Under the pieces are notes generated by a model. The model was not told the origin of the DNA. It saw nothing but the letters and a program-made list of their open reading frames with translations, and made no database searches. From Prorocentrum cordatum (taxonomy: Eukaryota; Sar; Dinophyceae; Prorocentrales; Prorocentraceae), in the NCBI GenBank assembly GCA_963575745.1, contig CAUYUJ010019937.1, forward strand, positions 93,062-157,061: DNA of 64,000 nt, given 5' to 3'. Shown here one piece after another: positions 29,946 through 39,764 of this stretch. The translations under genes and the position numbers were made by a program. The first letter of the stretch is position 1, and each line of letters starts with the position of its first letter.

Positions 29946-30629
29946 CTGTGGCGCGTCCGTGAGCCTGTGCCCCGTGCCGTTTCGTTCCTTTTCGGAGTTG
30001 AGTCGGATTTTGAGGTCGAGTTGATTGAGCGTCCCACACGTTTCCATGCCAACTAGCTTTGGGACAGTTACCATGTGCTTGGACAGCTCGAGCTTAGGAT
30101 CCAGATCTGTTCGGTCTCAGACTCGGATGCAAAGGAAGACTCGATCCACAACGCCACAGAGCACAATCGCAGCATGGCATATCGCAAGTCAGCACCGCGC
30201 AGCACAGCACAGGCTTTGGCACGTTACACCAAGATCGATACACTCCGCATTGCAATTGCCCGTCGCCCAATCAGGTGTCTTGAACATGTTGCCGTGCCTC
30301 ACCTTTCCATACCCCTTTCCGGGTTCTTGGGTCGATCATGTTGTTCCTGATAAGGGGTGCGCTTGTTCGCACCACCCTGCGCGGGACCAGTGCCAAGGGT
30401 TGATTGCTCAAAGCTCAGGGCTTACGGCGCCCAGCAGAGCAGAAACCCATGCCGATTTGGGTCCGGTGCAGAGTGTCGCGTTTCGAGCCCGCAGCGTGGC
30501 ACTGCGGGTCCGCAACAGCGCCGGGTGGGCAGCGTCCAGATGCCGTGGCCATGCAGGCTCAATAGCCGAAATAGCACATTCAGCAAGTCGTTAATCGCGG
30601 AGAAGCGTTTTCTCGCTCGAGTAGACGGG

Positions 30630-32063
30630 ATGGTGGCGACTGGTATGATCTGGTCTCTTGTGTTTCTCGGGCTATCAGGCGCGTCTGGCATGCAGCTGGC
30701 AACGAGCGGGTGGCTCGAGAACGTGGCGCCCAACGCGACGTCCGCGCGGTTCACGCGCGCGGAGTGCAGCACCTGGCAGGTGGGTCAAGGCTGCTGCACG
30801 CCACTGGGAAATACCGCGTCTGCGTGGACCTTCGCTTCTCATGGGGTGCATGGCACTTGGTCCAGCACCACCGCGTTCATCCGCTTCGACTTCCATGACG
30901 ATACGATCTGCGGTGGCGTGGCGAATGCCAGGCAATACGGGAGCGCAGTTCTCACCTTGAACGACGCTTCGCCCATCGACCTGACCCTTGCGATGACAGG
31001 CGTCGCTGAGGCCAATTTCGAAAAGTTTGATCTATACGTGGACAACGTCCTGCATACCACGGTGCAAGCTTCAAACGGCCACGGGGGCAGCGCATGCCAG
31101 GTCAGCACCTGCATCATGTGCGATGTCAACATGCCCTCGCAGACATTCTCGCTTTCAGCTGGGCCGCACACAATCAAGGTAGAGGTTGATTCTCGCGACG
31201 GTCTGTACCACAGGGGCGCTTACTTCCAGATGACCTTCGGCAAAAGCAGCCCGACGTGTGGCGGATGCACCTGCTCGGAGGCGACGCCCAGCCCGACGCC
31301 CTACCCGACGCCCAGCCCGACGCCCTACCCGACTCCCTACCCTACGCCCTACCCGACGCCCAGCCCGACGCCCTACCCCACGCCCTACCCCACGCCCTAC
31401 CCGACTCCCTATCCGACGCCCAGCCCGACGCCTTTTCCCACGGCTTTCCCGACGCCCTACCCCACGCCTTACCCGACGCCCTACCCCACGGCCTACCCGA
31501 CGGCCTTCCCGACGCCCAGCCCGACGGCCAGCCCGACGTATCCTCCAGGTTGGCCGACGCCACACCCGACGTTTCCTGCTGGAGCTCCCATGGCGGGTGG
31601 AGCCGGCGGATCGGTGGCTGCCACTGGCGATCCGCATTTGCAGAACATCTTTGGTGAGCGGTTCGACTTGATGCAGCCCGGCAAGCATGTTTTGATGCAG
31701 ATTCCGCAGGGAGAGCGTGCCGAGATGACGATGCTTCATGTAGAGGCCTTGGCGCATAATTTGGGTGGACACTGCGCAGACATGTACTTTCAAGAAGTAA
31801 ATCTCACAGGTTCGTGGGCGGAGGCGAGGCAGGCTGGCGGTCTTCGTTTCAGCGTTCAGGGTGAAGGGATGAAATGGACAAAGTTCGGGGTGGTAGAGAT
31901 AAAGATTGCCCGTGGTCGCACACAGCAGGGCACCCAGTATCTGAATTTCTACGTCAAGCACCTCGACCGCGCTGGGTTTGCAATCGGAGGGTTGTTGGGA
32001 GAAGATGATCACACGCAGGCGTCGATGCGGCCGGCGGAGTGTTTCCGGCACCTCTCCCTTTGA
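30630..32063 (+). CDS. Secreted GDPHL/VWD-like protein with Pro/Thr linker (copy A)
   Basis: ATG 30630 is chosen because [20 protein letters not shown] is a good signal peptide; the frame is open back to 30357 but that part is not signal-like. 477 residues. After the signal comes a Cys-containing domain (about 22-215; [33 protein letters not shown]-type segment, [36 protein letters not shown]) that looks like a beta-sandwich or carbohydrate-binding fold. Next is a (TPYP/TPSP) linker, residues ~220-310, likely O-glycosylated, then [20 protein letters not shown] (~328-347), reminiscent of VWD-type GDPH domains, and the conserved tail with [20 protein letters not shown]. Role unknown; probably extracellular or cell-surface. 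Duplicated at 35289. Confidence 0.75.
   Translation: MVATGMIWSLVFLGLSGASGMQLATSGWLENVAPNATSARFTRAECSTWQVGQGCCTPLGNTASAWTFASHGVHGTWSSTTAFIRFDFHDDTICGGVANARQYGSAVLTLNDASPIDLTLAMTGVAEANFEKFDLYVDNVLHTTVQASNGHGGSACQVSTCIMCDVNMPSQTFSLSAGPHTIKVEVDSRDGLYHRGAYFQMTFGKSSPTCGGCTCSEATPSPTPYPTPSPTPYPTPYPTPYPTPSPTPYPTPYPTPYPTPYPTPSPTPFPTAFPTPYPTPYPTPYPTAYPTAFPTPSPTASPTYPPGWPTPHPTFPAGAPMAGGAGGSVAATGDPHLQNIFGERFDLMQPGKHVLMQIPQGERAEMTMLHVEALAHNLGGHCADMYFQEVNLTGSWAEARQAGGLRFSVQGEGMKWTKFGVVEIKIARGRTQQGTQYLNFYVKHLDRAGFAIGGLLGEDDHTQASMRPAECFRHLSL
31288..31545 (+). repeat. Pro/Thr-encoding minisatellite inside copy A
   Basis: About 20 units of 12 bp (cgacgccctacc, cgacgcccagcc) coding TPYP/TPSP. The unit length keeps all frames open, producing Arg/Pro-rich shadows on both strands. 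Equivalent in copy B: 35947-36204. Confidence 0.85.
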
Positions 32064-32221
32064 GCCTCGCCTGTGTGCAACGTTCATGTCGGATGCAGGG
32101 GCAGATCTCTAATGATTTCGCTTAGACGCGTCGGCGGCAGCAAGGCGGTTGACCCGACATCCGAGCCCACTTCTGAGAAAGCACGTAAGAAGTTCTGAGC
32201 ACAAGCGCTTTTTGGGGCACG

Positions 32222-32850
32222 CCTATGTATGTATGTGTGTAAGTACATGCATGTAGGTATTTCTATGTATATGCATATGTAGGCGACGAATCATGCATAG
32301 ACATGTACTTCATATGTTTATGTACAGGTTCGCATGTGCACGTATGCATGCATCTAGGCATGCATCTATATATGTAGATCAGAGAGATCGGTGTATGTGC
32401 CAGATCGTGTTGTATGCGCATGTGTACGTCTACGTGTATGTGTATGTACAGCCGTACGCATGTGTGTCTATCAGTTATGCATCTGAACGTTTATCCATGT
32501 ATGTATACATGTGTACGTTAGTGTGTTTGCATCTACGCTTATGTATAGGTACATGCATATGTACATCTGCACATGCATACATGTTTGTACACTCATTGAT
32601 TTGTGTGTGCGCTCATCTGTGTATCCATTCAACTAGTCATACGTGTATACGTATGAAATCGCTATTCTAGATGCATGCCTATGCATATGCCTTTGACTAT
32701 GTCTATGCTCGTGTAGATGTAGGTGTTGCTCTTTTTGTTTCAACAAACGTGGGTCCTATACACTATCTACATATACATGCATACACATATCTAGTTGTAG
32801 ACATGCCTACATTCATATCTATATATGTATGTATATGCGTGGCTGGATGG
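32222..32850. repeat. TATG/CATG-type degenerate microsatellite (unit A, second)
   Basis: Tetranucleotide-like AT/GT/CAT sequence after the secreted-protein gene, without coding content. Copy in unit B: about 36880-37545, ending in a TA run at 37517-37541. Confidence 0.8.
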
Positions 32851-32869
32851 AGGCCCTTTTTCCTGGTTG

Positions 32870-33190
32870 CTATAATTGGGGGCTACACATGGGTGCGATA
32901 CATGGGGGACGATACTTCGGGGTAATTCTTGGGGGCCATGCGCGGGGGCAATGCATGTGGGCGGGCAACCCATGGGGGCAATCCACAATACTTGGGGGCA
33001 GCTTACGGGGGCGATACGTTTGGGCAGCACGTAAGGGACAATCCATGGGGGCAGGGCATGGGGCGAACTTTTGGGGCGATACTTGGGGGCAGTACATGTG
33101 GGCGATATTTGGGGGGGGGGGGGCAATACATAGGAGCAACACTTGGGGGAATACTTGGGGTCAACATGTGGGGATTGTTTGTGAGGGATT
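32870..33190. repeat. G-run degenerate repeat (unit A)
   Basis: GGGG to GGGGGG runs recur every ~12-16 bp, typically as cttgggggcNatac or catgggggcaat, with one run of 12 G near 33111-33122. G-quadruplex formation on the + strand is plausible. Copy in unit B: 37628-37960. Confidence 0.8.
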
Positions 33191-33882
33191 AGTTTCGCCC
33201 TCGTCGCCGCCCCTGCACTCTTATCATCAAATCTTGGTGTTACGTATTGGCATACCTGTATGTATATGAGTATGGGTATGAGAGGGGTGTTTGTGTATGT
33301 CTATGTGTATGCGCATGCGTATGTGTATGTGGATGTGCATATCCATGTGCATGCTTACGTGCACGTGTACGTGTATGCGTATGCGTATGCGTACGCATAT
33401 GCGCATGCGCATGCGTATGTGTATGCATATCTGTATGTGTATGTATACGAGGCCTGGGGGAGTGAGCAAAGGACCTGCTGACACGCCCATTCGGTGCCCA
33501 GCGGCATGGTGGTGAATATGTGGGCGTGTGTGCATGCATGCATGTACGTACGTATGCATGTCTGTCTGTATGGATGTACGTACGCAATGTATGCGTGCAG
33601 GTATGCACGCACGCATGCATGTATGTATGCATGTGTGGATTCATGGTTGTGTAGGTTGTCGCACATAGTTATGTATGTATGCGTGTGTGTATATATGTGT
33701 GTGTGTTAGCCAGCGTTGATCCCAACCAGTAGGTTATTGCAGTCTATGCGGTGCAATCTAGGTGGTGCAATCAATCACTTGTTCAATATGAAGTTGTTCC
33801 ATCCACTGCTCGTGCAAACATCCGACCCTCCCACCCGCAACTTGGTTGCACGACCTCCTAAGACCGTGGCGGTGGGTACCAC

Positions 33883-34230
33883 ATGGCACTTTTGAACGAC
33901 GACGACAGCGACAGCGACAACGACGACGACGCCACCGACAACGACTACGACGACACCGACGACGTCTCCAACGGCTTCGACGACACCGACGACGACGACG
34001 ACACCGACGACGACGACGCCGACGCCGACGACGACGACGGCGATGACAACGCCGACGACGACGCCGACGCCGACGATGACTATTACGACGGGAACGTGTC
34101 GAGCAAGACGCTCGGTTTCACGTGTCCAGGTCGCCCAGGCGGATGTGTAACATGCGGATGTGTTGAGAATGTCTCGAGCGAGACGCTTATTTTCACGTGT
34201 CCAGATCGTCCAGGCGGATGTGTAACATGA
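33883..34230 (+). CDS. Acidic Asp-rich ORF with NVSS repeats (unit B)
   Basis: 115 codons; one residue longer than the unit A copy through GAC-tract indels, with the same two NVSS..TCPGRPGGCVT-type repeats (second reads TCPDRPGGCVT). Start and stop conserved. Confidence 0.35.
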   Translation: MALLNDDDSDSDNDDDATDNDYDDTDDVSNGFDDTDDDDDTDDDDADADDDDGDDNADDDADADDDYYDGNVSSKTLGFTCPGRPGGCVTCGCVENVSSETLIFTCPDRPGGCVT

Positions 34231-35288
34231 GGATGTGTTGAGAACGTCTCGAGCGAAAAGCTTGCCCGTCCGTGGGGCGTCCCCTGGTGCGCTGGCGCGT
34301 CCCCTGGCGCGTCCCTTGCGACGTTCTGGCGTGACGTGCCCTGGCACGTCCCCCAGCACGCCACTCGGCGTGGCATGTTCCCTGGCTCGTCCTCTGTCGC
34401 GTTTCCTGGCTCGTCCCCAGGCGTGTCCCCTGCTTGTTCCTTGGCGCGCCCTCTGCAACGCCCCTTGGCATGACGTCCTCTGGCCGCCCCGTGGCACGCG
34501 CCTTGGCACGTCCCGTGGCAGGTCCCTGACACGTCCAGGGCACGTCCCCTGATACGCCCCCTGACACGCCCCCTGGCGCATCCCGTATTCGCCCCTGGAA
34601 CATTTTGTGGCGCGTCCGTGAGCCTGTGCCCCGTGCCGTTTCGTTCCTTTTCGGAGTTGAGTCGGATTTTGAGGTCGAGTTGATTGAGCGTCCCGCACGT
34701 TTCCATGCCAACTAGCTTTGGGACAGTTGCCATGTGCTTGGACAGCTCGAGCTTAGGATCCAGATCAGTTCGGTCTCAGACTCGGATGCAAAGGAAGACT
34801 CGATCCACAACGCCACAGAGCACAATCGCAGCATGGCATATCGCAAGTCAGCACCGCGCAGCACAGCACAGGCTTTGGCACGTTACACCAAGATCGATAC
34901 ACTCCGCATTGTAATTGCCCGTCGCCCAATCAGGTGTCTTGAACATGTTGCCGTGCCTCACCTTTCCATACCCCTTTCCGGGTTCGTGGGTCGATCATGC
35001 TGTTTCTGATAAGGGGTGCGCTTGTTCGCACCACCCTGCGCGGGACCAGTGCCAAGGGTTGATTGCTCAAAGCTCAGGGCTTACGGCGCCCAGCAAAGCA
35101 GAAACCCATGCCGATTTGGGTCCGTTGCAGAGTGTCGCGTTTCGAGCCCGCAGCGTGGCACTGCGGGTCCGCAACAGCGCCGGGTGGGCAGCGTCCAGAT
35201 GCCGTGGCCATGCAGGCTCAATAGCCGAAATAGCACATTCAGCAAGTCGTTAATCGCGGAGAAGCGTTTTCTCGCTCGAGTAGACGGG

Positions 35289-36722
35289 ATGGTGGCGACT
35301 GGTATGATCTGGTCTCTTGTGTTTCTCGGGCTATCAGGCGCGTCTGGCATGCAGCTGGCAACGAGCGGGTGGCTCGAGAACGTGGCGCCCAACGCGACGT
35401 CCGCGCGGTTCACGCGCGCGGAGTGCAGCACCTGGCAGGTGGGTCAAGGCTGCTGCACGCCACTGGGAAATACCGCGTCTGCGTGGACCTTCGCTTCTCA
35501 TGGGGTGCATGGCACTTGGTCCAGCACCACCGCGTTCATCCGCTTCGACTTCCATGACGATACGATCTGCGGTGGCGTGGCGAATGCCAGGCAATACGGG
35601 AGCGCAGTTCTCACCTTGAACGACGCTTCGCCCATCGACCTGACCCTTGCGATGACAGGCGTCGCTGAGGCCAATTTCGAAAAGTTTGATCTATACGTGG
35701 ACAACGTCCTGCATACCACGGTGCAAGCTTCAAACGGCCACGGGGGCAGCGCATGCCAGGTCAGCACCTGCATCATGTGCGATGTCAACATGCCCTCGCA
35801 GACATTCTCGCTTTCAGCTGGGCCGCACACAATCAAGGTAGAGGTTGATTCTCGCGACGGTCTGTACCACAGGGGCGCTTACTTCCAGATGACCTTCGGC
35901 AAAAGCAGCCCGACGTGTGGCGGATGCACCTGCTCGGAGGCGACGCCCAGCCCGACGCCCTACCCGACGCCCAGCCCGACGCCCTACCCTACGCCCTACC
36001 CGACGCCCTACCCGACGCCCAGCCCGACGCCCTACCCCACGCCCTACCCCACGCCCTACCCGACTCCCTATCCGACGCCCAGCCCGACGCCTTTTCCCAC
36101 GGCTTTCCCGACGCCCTACCCCACGCCCTACCCGACGCCCTACCCCACGGCCTACCCGACGGCCTTCCCGACGCCCAGCCCGACGCCCAGCCCGACGTAT
36201 CCTCCAGGTTGGCCGACGCCACACCCGACGTTTCCTGCTGGAGCTCCCATGGCGGGTGGAGCCGGCGGATCGGTGGCTGCCACTGGCGATCCGCATTTGC
36301 AGAACATCTTTGGTGAGCGGTTCGACTTGATGCAGCCCGGCAAGCATGTTTTGATACAGATTCCGCAGGGAGAGCGTGCCGAGATGACGATGCTTCATGT
36401 AGAGGCCTTGGCGCATAATTTGGGTGGACACTGCGCAGACATGTACTTTCAAGAAGTAAATCTCACAGGTTCGTGGGCGGAGGCGAGGCAGGCTGGCGGT
36501 CTTCGTTTCAGCGTTCAGGGTGAAGGGATGAAATGGACAAAGTTCGGCGTCGTAGAGATAAAGATCGCCCGTGGTCGCACACAGCAGGGCACCCAGTATC
36601 TGAATTTCTACGTCAAGCACCTCGACCGCGCTGGGTTTGCAATCGGAGGGTTGTTGGGAGAAGATGATCACACGCAGGCGTCGATGCGGCCGGCGGAGTG
36701 TTTCCGGCACCTCTCCCTTTGA
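35289..36722 (+). CDS. Secreted GDPHL/VWD-like protein with Pro/Thr linker (copy B)
   Basis: 477 residues from ATG 35289, same architecture as copy A: signal peptide, N-terminal Cys domain, TPYP/TPSP linker, GDPHL motif and C-terminal [10 protein letters not shown]-type domain (here [12 protein letters not shown]). Against copy A I see only two amino-acid changes after the start (Ala to Pro at the end of the linker, Met to Ile in HVLIQIPQG), and several synonymous changes near 36545-36570. No breaks, so both copies appear functional. Near identity points to recent duplication or gene conversion. Confidence 0.75.
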   Translation: MVATGMIWSLVFLGLSGASGMQLATSGWLENVAPNATSARFTRAECSTWQVGQGCCTPLGNTASAWTFASHGVHGTWSSTTAFIRFDFHDDTICGGVANARQYGSAVLTLNDASPIDLTLAMTGVAEANFEKFDLYVDNVLHTTVQASNGHGGSACQVSTCIMCDVNMPSQTFSLSAGPHTIKVEVDSRDGLYHRGAYFQMTFGKSSPTCGGCTCSEATPSPTPYPTPSPTPYPTPYPTPYPTPSPTPYPTPYPTPYPTPYPTPSPTPFPTAFPTPYPTPYPTPYPTAYPTAFPTPSPTPSPTYPPGWPTPHPTFPAGAPMAGGAGGSVAATGDPHLQNIFGERFDLMQPGKHVLIQIPQGERAEMTMLHVEALAHNLGGHCADMYFQEVNLTGSWAEARQAGGLRFSVQGEGMKWTKFGVVEIKIARGRTQQGTQYLNFYVKHLDRAGFAIGGLLGEDDHTQASMRPAECFRHLSL

Positions 36723-37515
36723 GCCTCGCCTGTGTGCAACGTTCATGTCGGATGCAGGGGCAGATCTCTAATGATTCCGCTTAGACGCGTCGGCGGCAGC
36801 AAGGCGGTTGACCCGACATCCGAGCCCACTTCTGAGAAGGCACGTAAGAATTTCTGAGCACAAGCGCTTTTTGGGGCACACCTATGTATGTATGTGTAAG
36901 TACATGCATGTAGGTATTTCTATGTATATGCATCTGTAGGCGACGAATCATGCATTGACATGTACTTCATATGTTTATGTACAGGTTCGCATGTGTAGTT
37001 ACGTATGCATTTATATAGGCATGTATCTATATATGTAGATCAGAGAGATCGGTGTAGGTGCCAGATCGTGTTGTATGCGCATGTATACGTCTACGTGCAT
37101 GTGTATGTACAGCCGTACGCATGTGTGTCTATCAGTAATGCATCTGAACGTCCATTCATGTATATATACATGTGTACGTTAGTGTGTATGCATATACGCT
37201 TGTGTATATGTACATACATATGTACATGCACATGTACATCTGCATATGCATACATGTTTGTACACTCGTTGGTTTTCGTATGCGCTCATCTGTATATCCA
37301 TTCAACTAGTCATACGTGCATATATATATGTACGACCTCGCGATTCTAGATGCATGCCTATTCATATGCCTTTGTCTATGTCTATGTTTGTGCATATGTA
37401 ATTATTGTTCCTTTTGCGTAAACAAACTTGGGTCTTATACATGATAAACATATAGACGTATACGCACCACACATCATATTTAGTTGTAGACATGCCTACA
37501 TTCACACACATACAC

Positions 37516-37546
<31 letters not shown>

Positions 37547-37984
37547 GATAGGTTTGCTAGGGTCGGGGACGGTGGTCTTACTTTCTCTCTGCGTGTGCGT
37601 GGCCGGATGGAGGTCCTTCTCCCTGGTTGCTATACTTGGGGGCTGCACATAGGTGCGATACATGGGGGGACGATACTTCGGGGGAATTCTTTGGGGCCAT
37701 GCGCGGGGGCAGTGCATGTGGGCGGTGCACGGGGGCAACCCATGGGGACAATCCGCAATAGTTTGGGGCAGCTTACGGAGGCGATACGTTTGGGCAGCAC
37801 GTAGGGACAACCCATGGGGGCAGGAAACGGGACGAACTTTGGGGACGATACTTGGGGGCAGTACATGTGGGCGACATTTGGGGGGGGGGGGGCAATACAT
37901 AGGAGCAACACTTGGGGGAATACTTGGGGTCACCATGTGGGGATTATTTGGGAGGGAATAGGTTCGCCTCCGTCGCCGCCCCTG

Positions 37985-39158
37985 CACTCTTATCATCAAA
38001 CCTGGGTGCTACGTACTGGTATACGTGTATGTATATGAGTATGGGTATGAGAGAGGTGTTTGTGTATGGCTATGTGTATGTGTATGTGTATATCCATGCG
38101 CATGCTTACTTACGTGCACGTGTACGTGTACGCGTATGCGTATGCGTATGCGTACACATATGCGCATGCGCATGCGTATGCGTGTGCGTTCCTGTAAGTG
38201 TATGTATACGAGGCCTGGGGGATTGAGCCAAGGTCCTGATGACACGCCCATTAGGTGCCCAGCGGCACGGTGGTGGATATGTGTGCGTGTGTGTATGCAT
38301 GCATACATGCATGTACGTATGTATGCATGCTTGTCTGTATGTATGTACGTAATGTATGCGTGCATGTATGCACGCACGCATGCATGTATGTATGCACGTG
38401 TGTATTCATGGTTGTGCAGGGTTTCACGCATCTTTATGTATGTATGCGTGCATATATATATACATATATGCTAGTCAGCGCTGGCCCCAAACAGTAGGTT
38501 CTCGCAGTCTATGCGGTGCAATCTAGGTGGTGCAATCAATCACTTTTTCAATATATAGTTTTCCTGGTCACTGCTCGTGCAAACATCCAACCCTCCCACC
38601 CGCAACTTGGTCGCAAGACTTCCTAAGACCGTGGCGGTGGGTACCACATGGCACTTGGGAACGACGACGACAGCGACAACGACGACGACGTCACCGACAA
38701 CGACTACGACGACACCGACGACGTCTCCAACGGCTTCGACGACACCGACGACGACGGCGACACCGACGACGACGCCGACGCCGAGGACGACGACGACGAC
38801 GGCGATGACAACGCCGACCACGACGCCGACGCCGACGATGACGACGACGACGGGAACGTGTCGAGCAAGACGCTTGGTTTCACGTGTCCAGGTCGCCCAG
38901 GCGGATGTATAACATGCGGATGTGTTGAGAAAGTCTCGAGCGAGACGCTTATTTTCACGTGCCCAGGTCGTCCAGGCGGATGTCTAACATGAGGATTCGT
39001 TGAGGATATCTCGAGCGAAACGCTTGCCCGTCCGTGGGTCGTCCCTTGGTGCGCTGGCGCGTCCCCTGGCGCGTCCCTTGCGACGTTCTGGCTTGACGTG
39101 CCCTGGCACGTCCCCCAGCACGCCACTCGGCGTGGCATGTTCCCTGGCTCGTCCTCTG
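37985..39158 (+). repeat. Truncated unit C of the segmental duplication
   Basis: Contains the microsatellite, acidic ORF and start of the GC-rich repeat. Homology to units A and B stops after ctggctcgtcctctg (39158), where it joins unrelated sequence (cgcagcttggtgaaat). It lacks the secreted-protein gene. It is visibly more diverged from A and B than they are from each other. Confidence 0.85.
38648..38992 (+). CDS. Acidic Asp-rich ORF with NVSS repeats (unit C)
   Basis: 114 codons; frame and both C-terminal repeats kept, with changes such as EDDDDDGDD, CITCGC and KVSS, and final GGCLT. Same uncertainty as the other copies. Confidence 0.3.
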   Translation: MALGNDDDSDNDDDVTDNDYDDTDDVSNGFDDTDDDGDTDDDADAEDDDDDGDDNADHDADADDDDDDGNVSSKTLGFTCPGRPGGCITCGCVEKVSSETLIFTCPGRPGGCLT

Positions 39159-39221
39159 CGCAGCTTGGTGAAATTAGTGAGGAGGAGATGGAGGAGCGAC
39201 GGGGAAGAGGAGGTGGAGGAG

Positions 39222-39321
39222 GATGAGGAGGAGGAGGAGCTACAACATATGTGTACGAGTGGGAGGAGGAGGAGGAGAGATGAGGAAGAGGAGGAGGAGG
39301 AGGAGGAGGAGGAGGAGGAGG
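39222..39321. repeat. GGA microsatellite, probable intron 5' of exon 39322
   Basis: (GGA)n with short interruptions directly upstream of a protein-like exon, as seen in the 17-20 kb gene. Confidence 0.7.
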
Positions 39322-39461
39322 ATGAACGTGGACGTGCTCACACGTTTCATTGCGGGCGAGGAGCTGATCGTCAGGGCCAATTTTTGCTTCTCCAGTGAAG
39401 TTCGTTTCAACAGGATGAAGAAGCAGCAGAGCGGCAACTATGACGACGTTACCCTCATCAC
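39322..39461 (+). CDS. Isolated exon ending at a consensus GTAAGT donor
   Basis: The frame reads MNVDVLTRFIAGEELIVRAN, FCFSSEVRFNRMKKQQSG, NYDDVTLIT; the ATG may be internal because the frame is open upstream in GGA repeat. The exon stops at GTAAGT (39462-39467), after which the frame hits TAA at once. Protein-like composition and a textbook donor make this a good internal exon. Next exon not identified. No family recognised. Confidence 0.5.
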
Positions 39462-39709
39462 GTAAGTTCCCCGGAGCGCTGCAGCGCAGGACCTGGAAAT
39501 CCGCGGCGAAGAGGCAGCAACCGGGAATCGGGTTGACGGAAAAGGGGGTCCAGCGAAAAGGGGGCGGCGCAATTGATGTGGAGCACATGTATTGCAACCA
39601 GAGAATTGTACTGCATTGCGTAGCATTAAATGCATTTGCACCGCGGAATGCGTTGCGCGCCCCAAATCTTTGTTCGCCCACAAATGTATGACACCACAAG
39701 CACACACAC

Positions 39710-39718
<9 letters not shown>

Positions 39719-39742
<24 letters not shown>

Positions 39743-39743
39743 T
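39719..39743. repeat. TA dinucleotide run
   Basis: catatatacatatatatata then (TA)n; short microsatellite. Confidence 0.9.
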
Positions 39744-39764
39744 TGCACCACACCCATGTTAGCT

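Larger units (their letters stand above)
28540..33219 (+). repeat. Tandem segmental duplication, unit A (~4.66 kb)
   Basis: Starts at cttatcatcaaatcttggtg and ends where the same sequence recurs at 33220. Contents in order: TATG/GTATGC microsatellite, gttagccagcg element, acidic ORF, GC-rich 10-12-bp repeat, secreted protein gene, second TATG microsatellite, G-run repeat. Unit B repeats the same order at an offset of about 4659 bp. Confidence 0.9.
33220..37984 (+). repeat. Tandem segmental duplication, unit B (~4.77 kb)
   Basis: Same content and order as unit A. Differences are concentrated in microsatellites and the 3' spacer, whereas the coding part is nearly identical. Confidence 0.9.

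Noticed and set aside
31155-32087. Minus-strand 310-codon ORF opposite the secreted-protein gene, and its twin at 35814-36746
   Set aside because: Arg-rich shadow of the Pro/Thr repeat; the + frame has signal peptide, conserved motifs and a diverged paralog.
33775-34698. Minus-strand ~307-codon ORF opposite the acidic ORF (also 29119-30039)
   Set aside because: It reads Val/Gly-rich opposite GAC repeats and Arg-rich opposite the GC-rich repeat, i.e. pure repeat translation.
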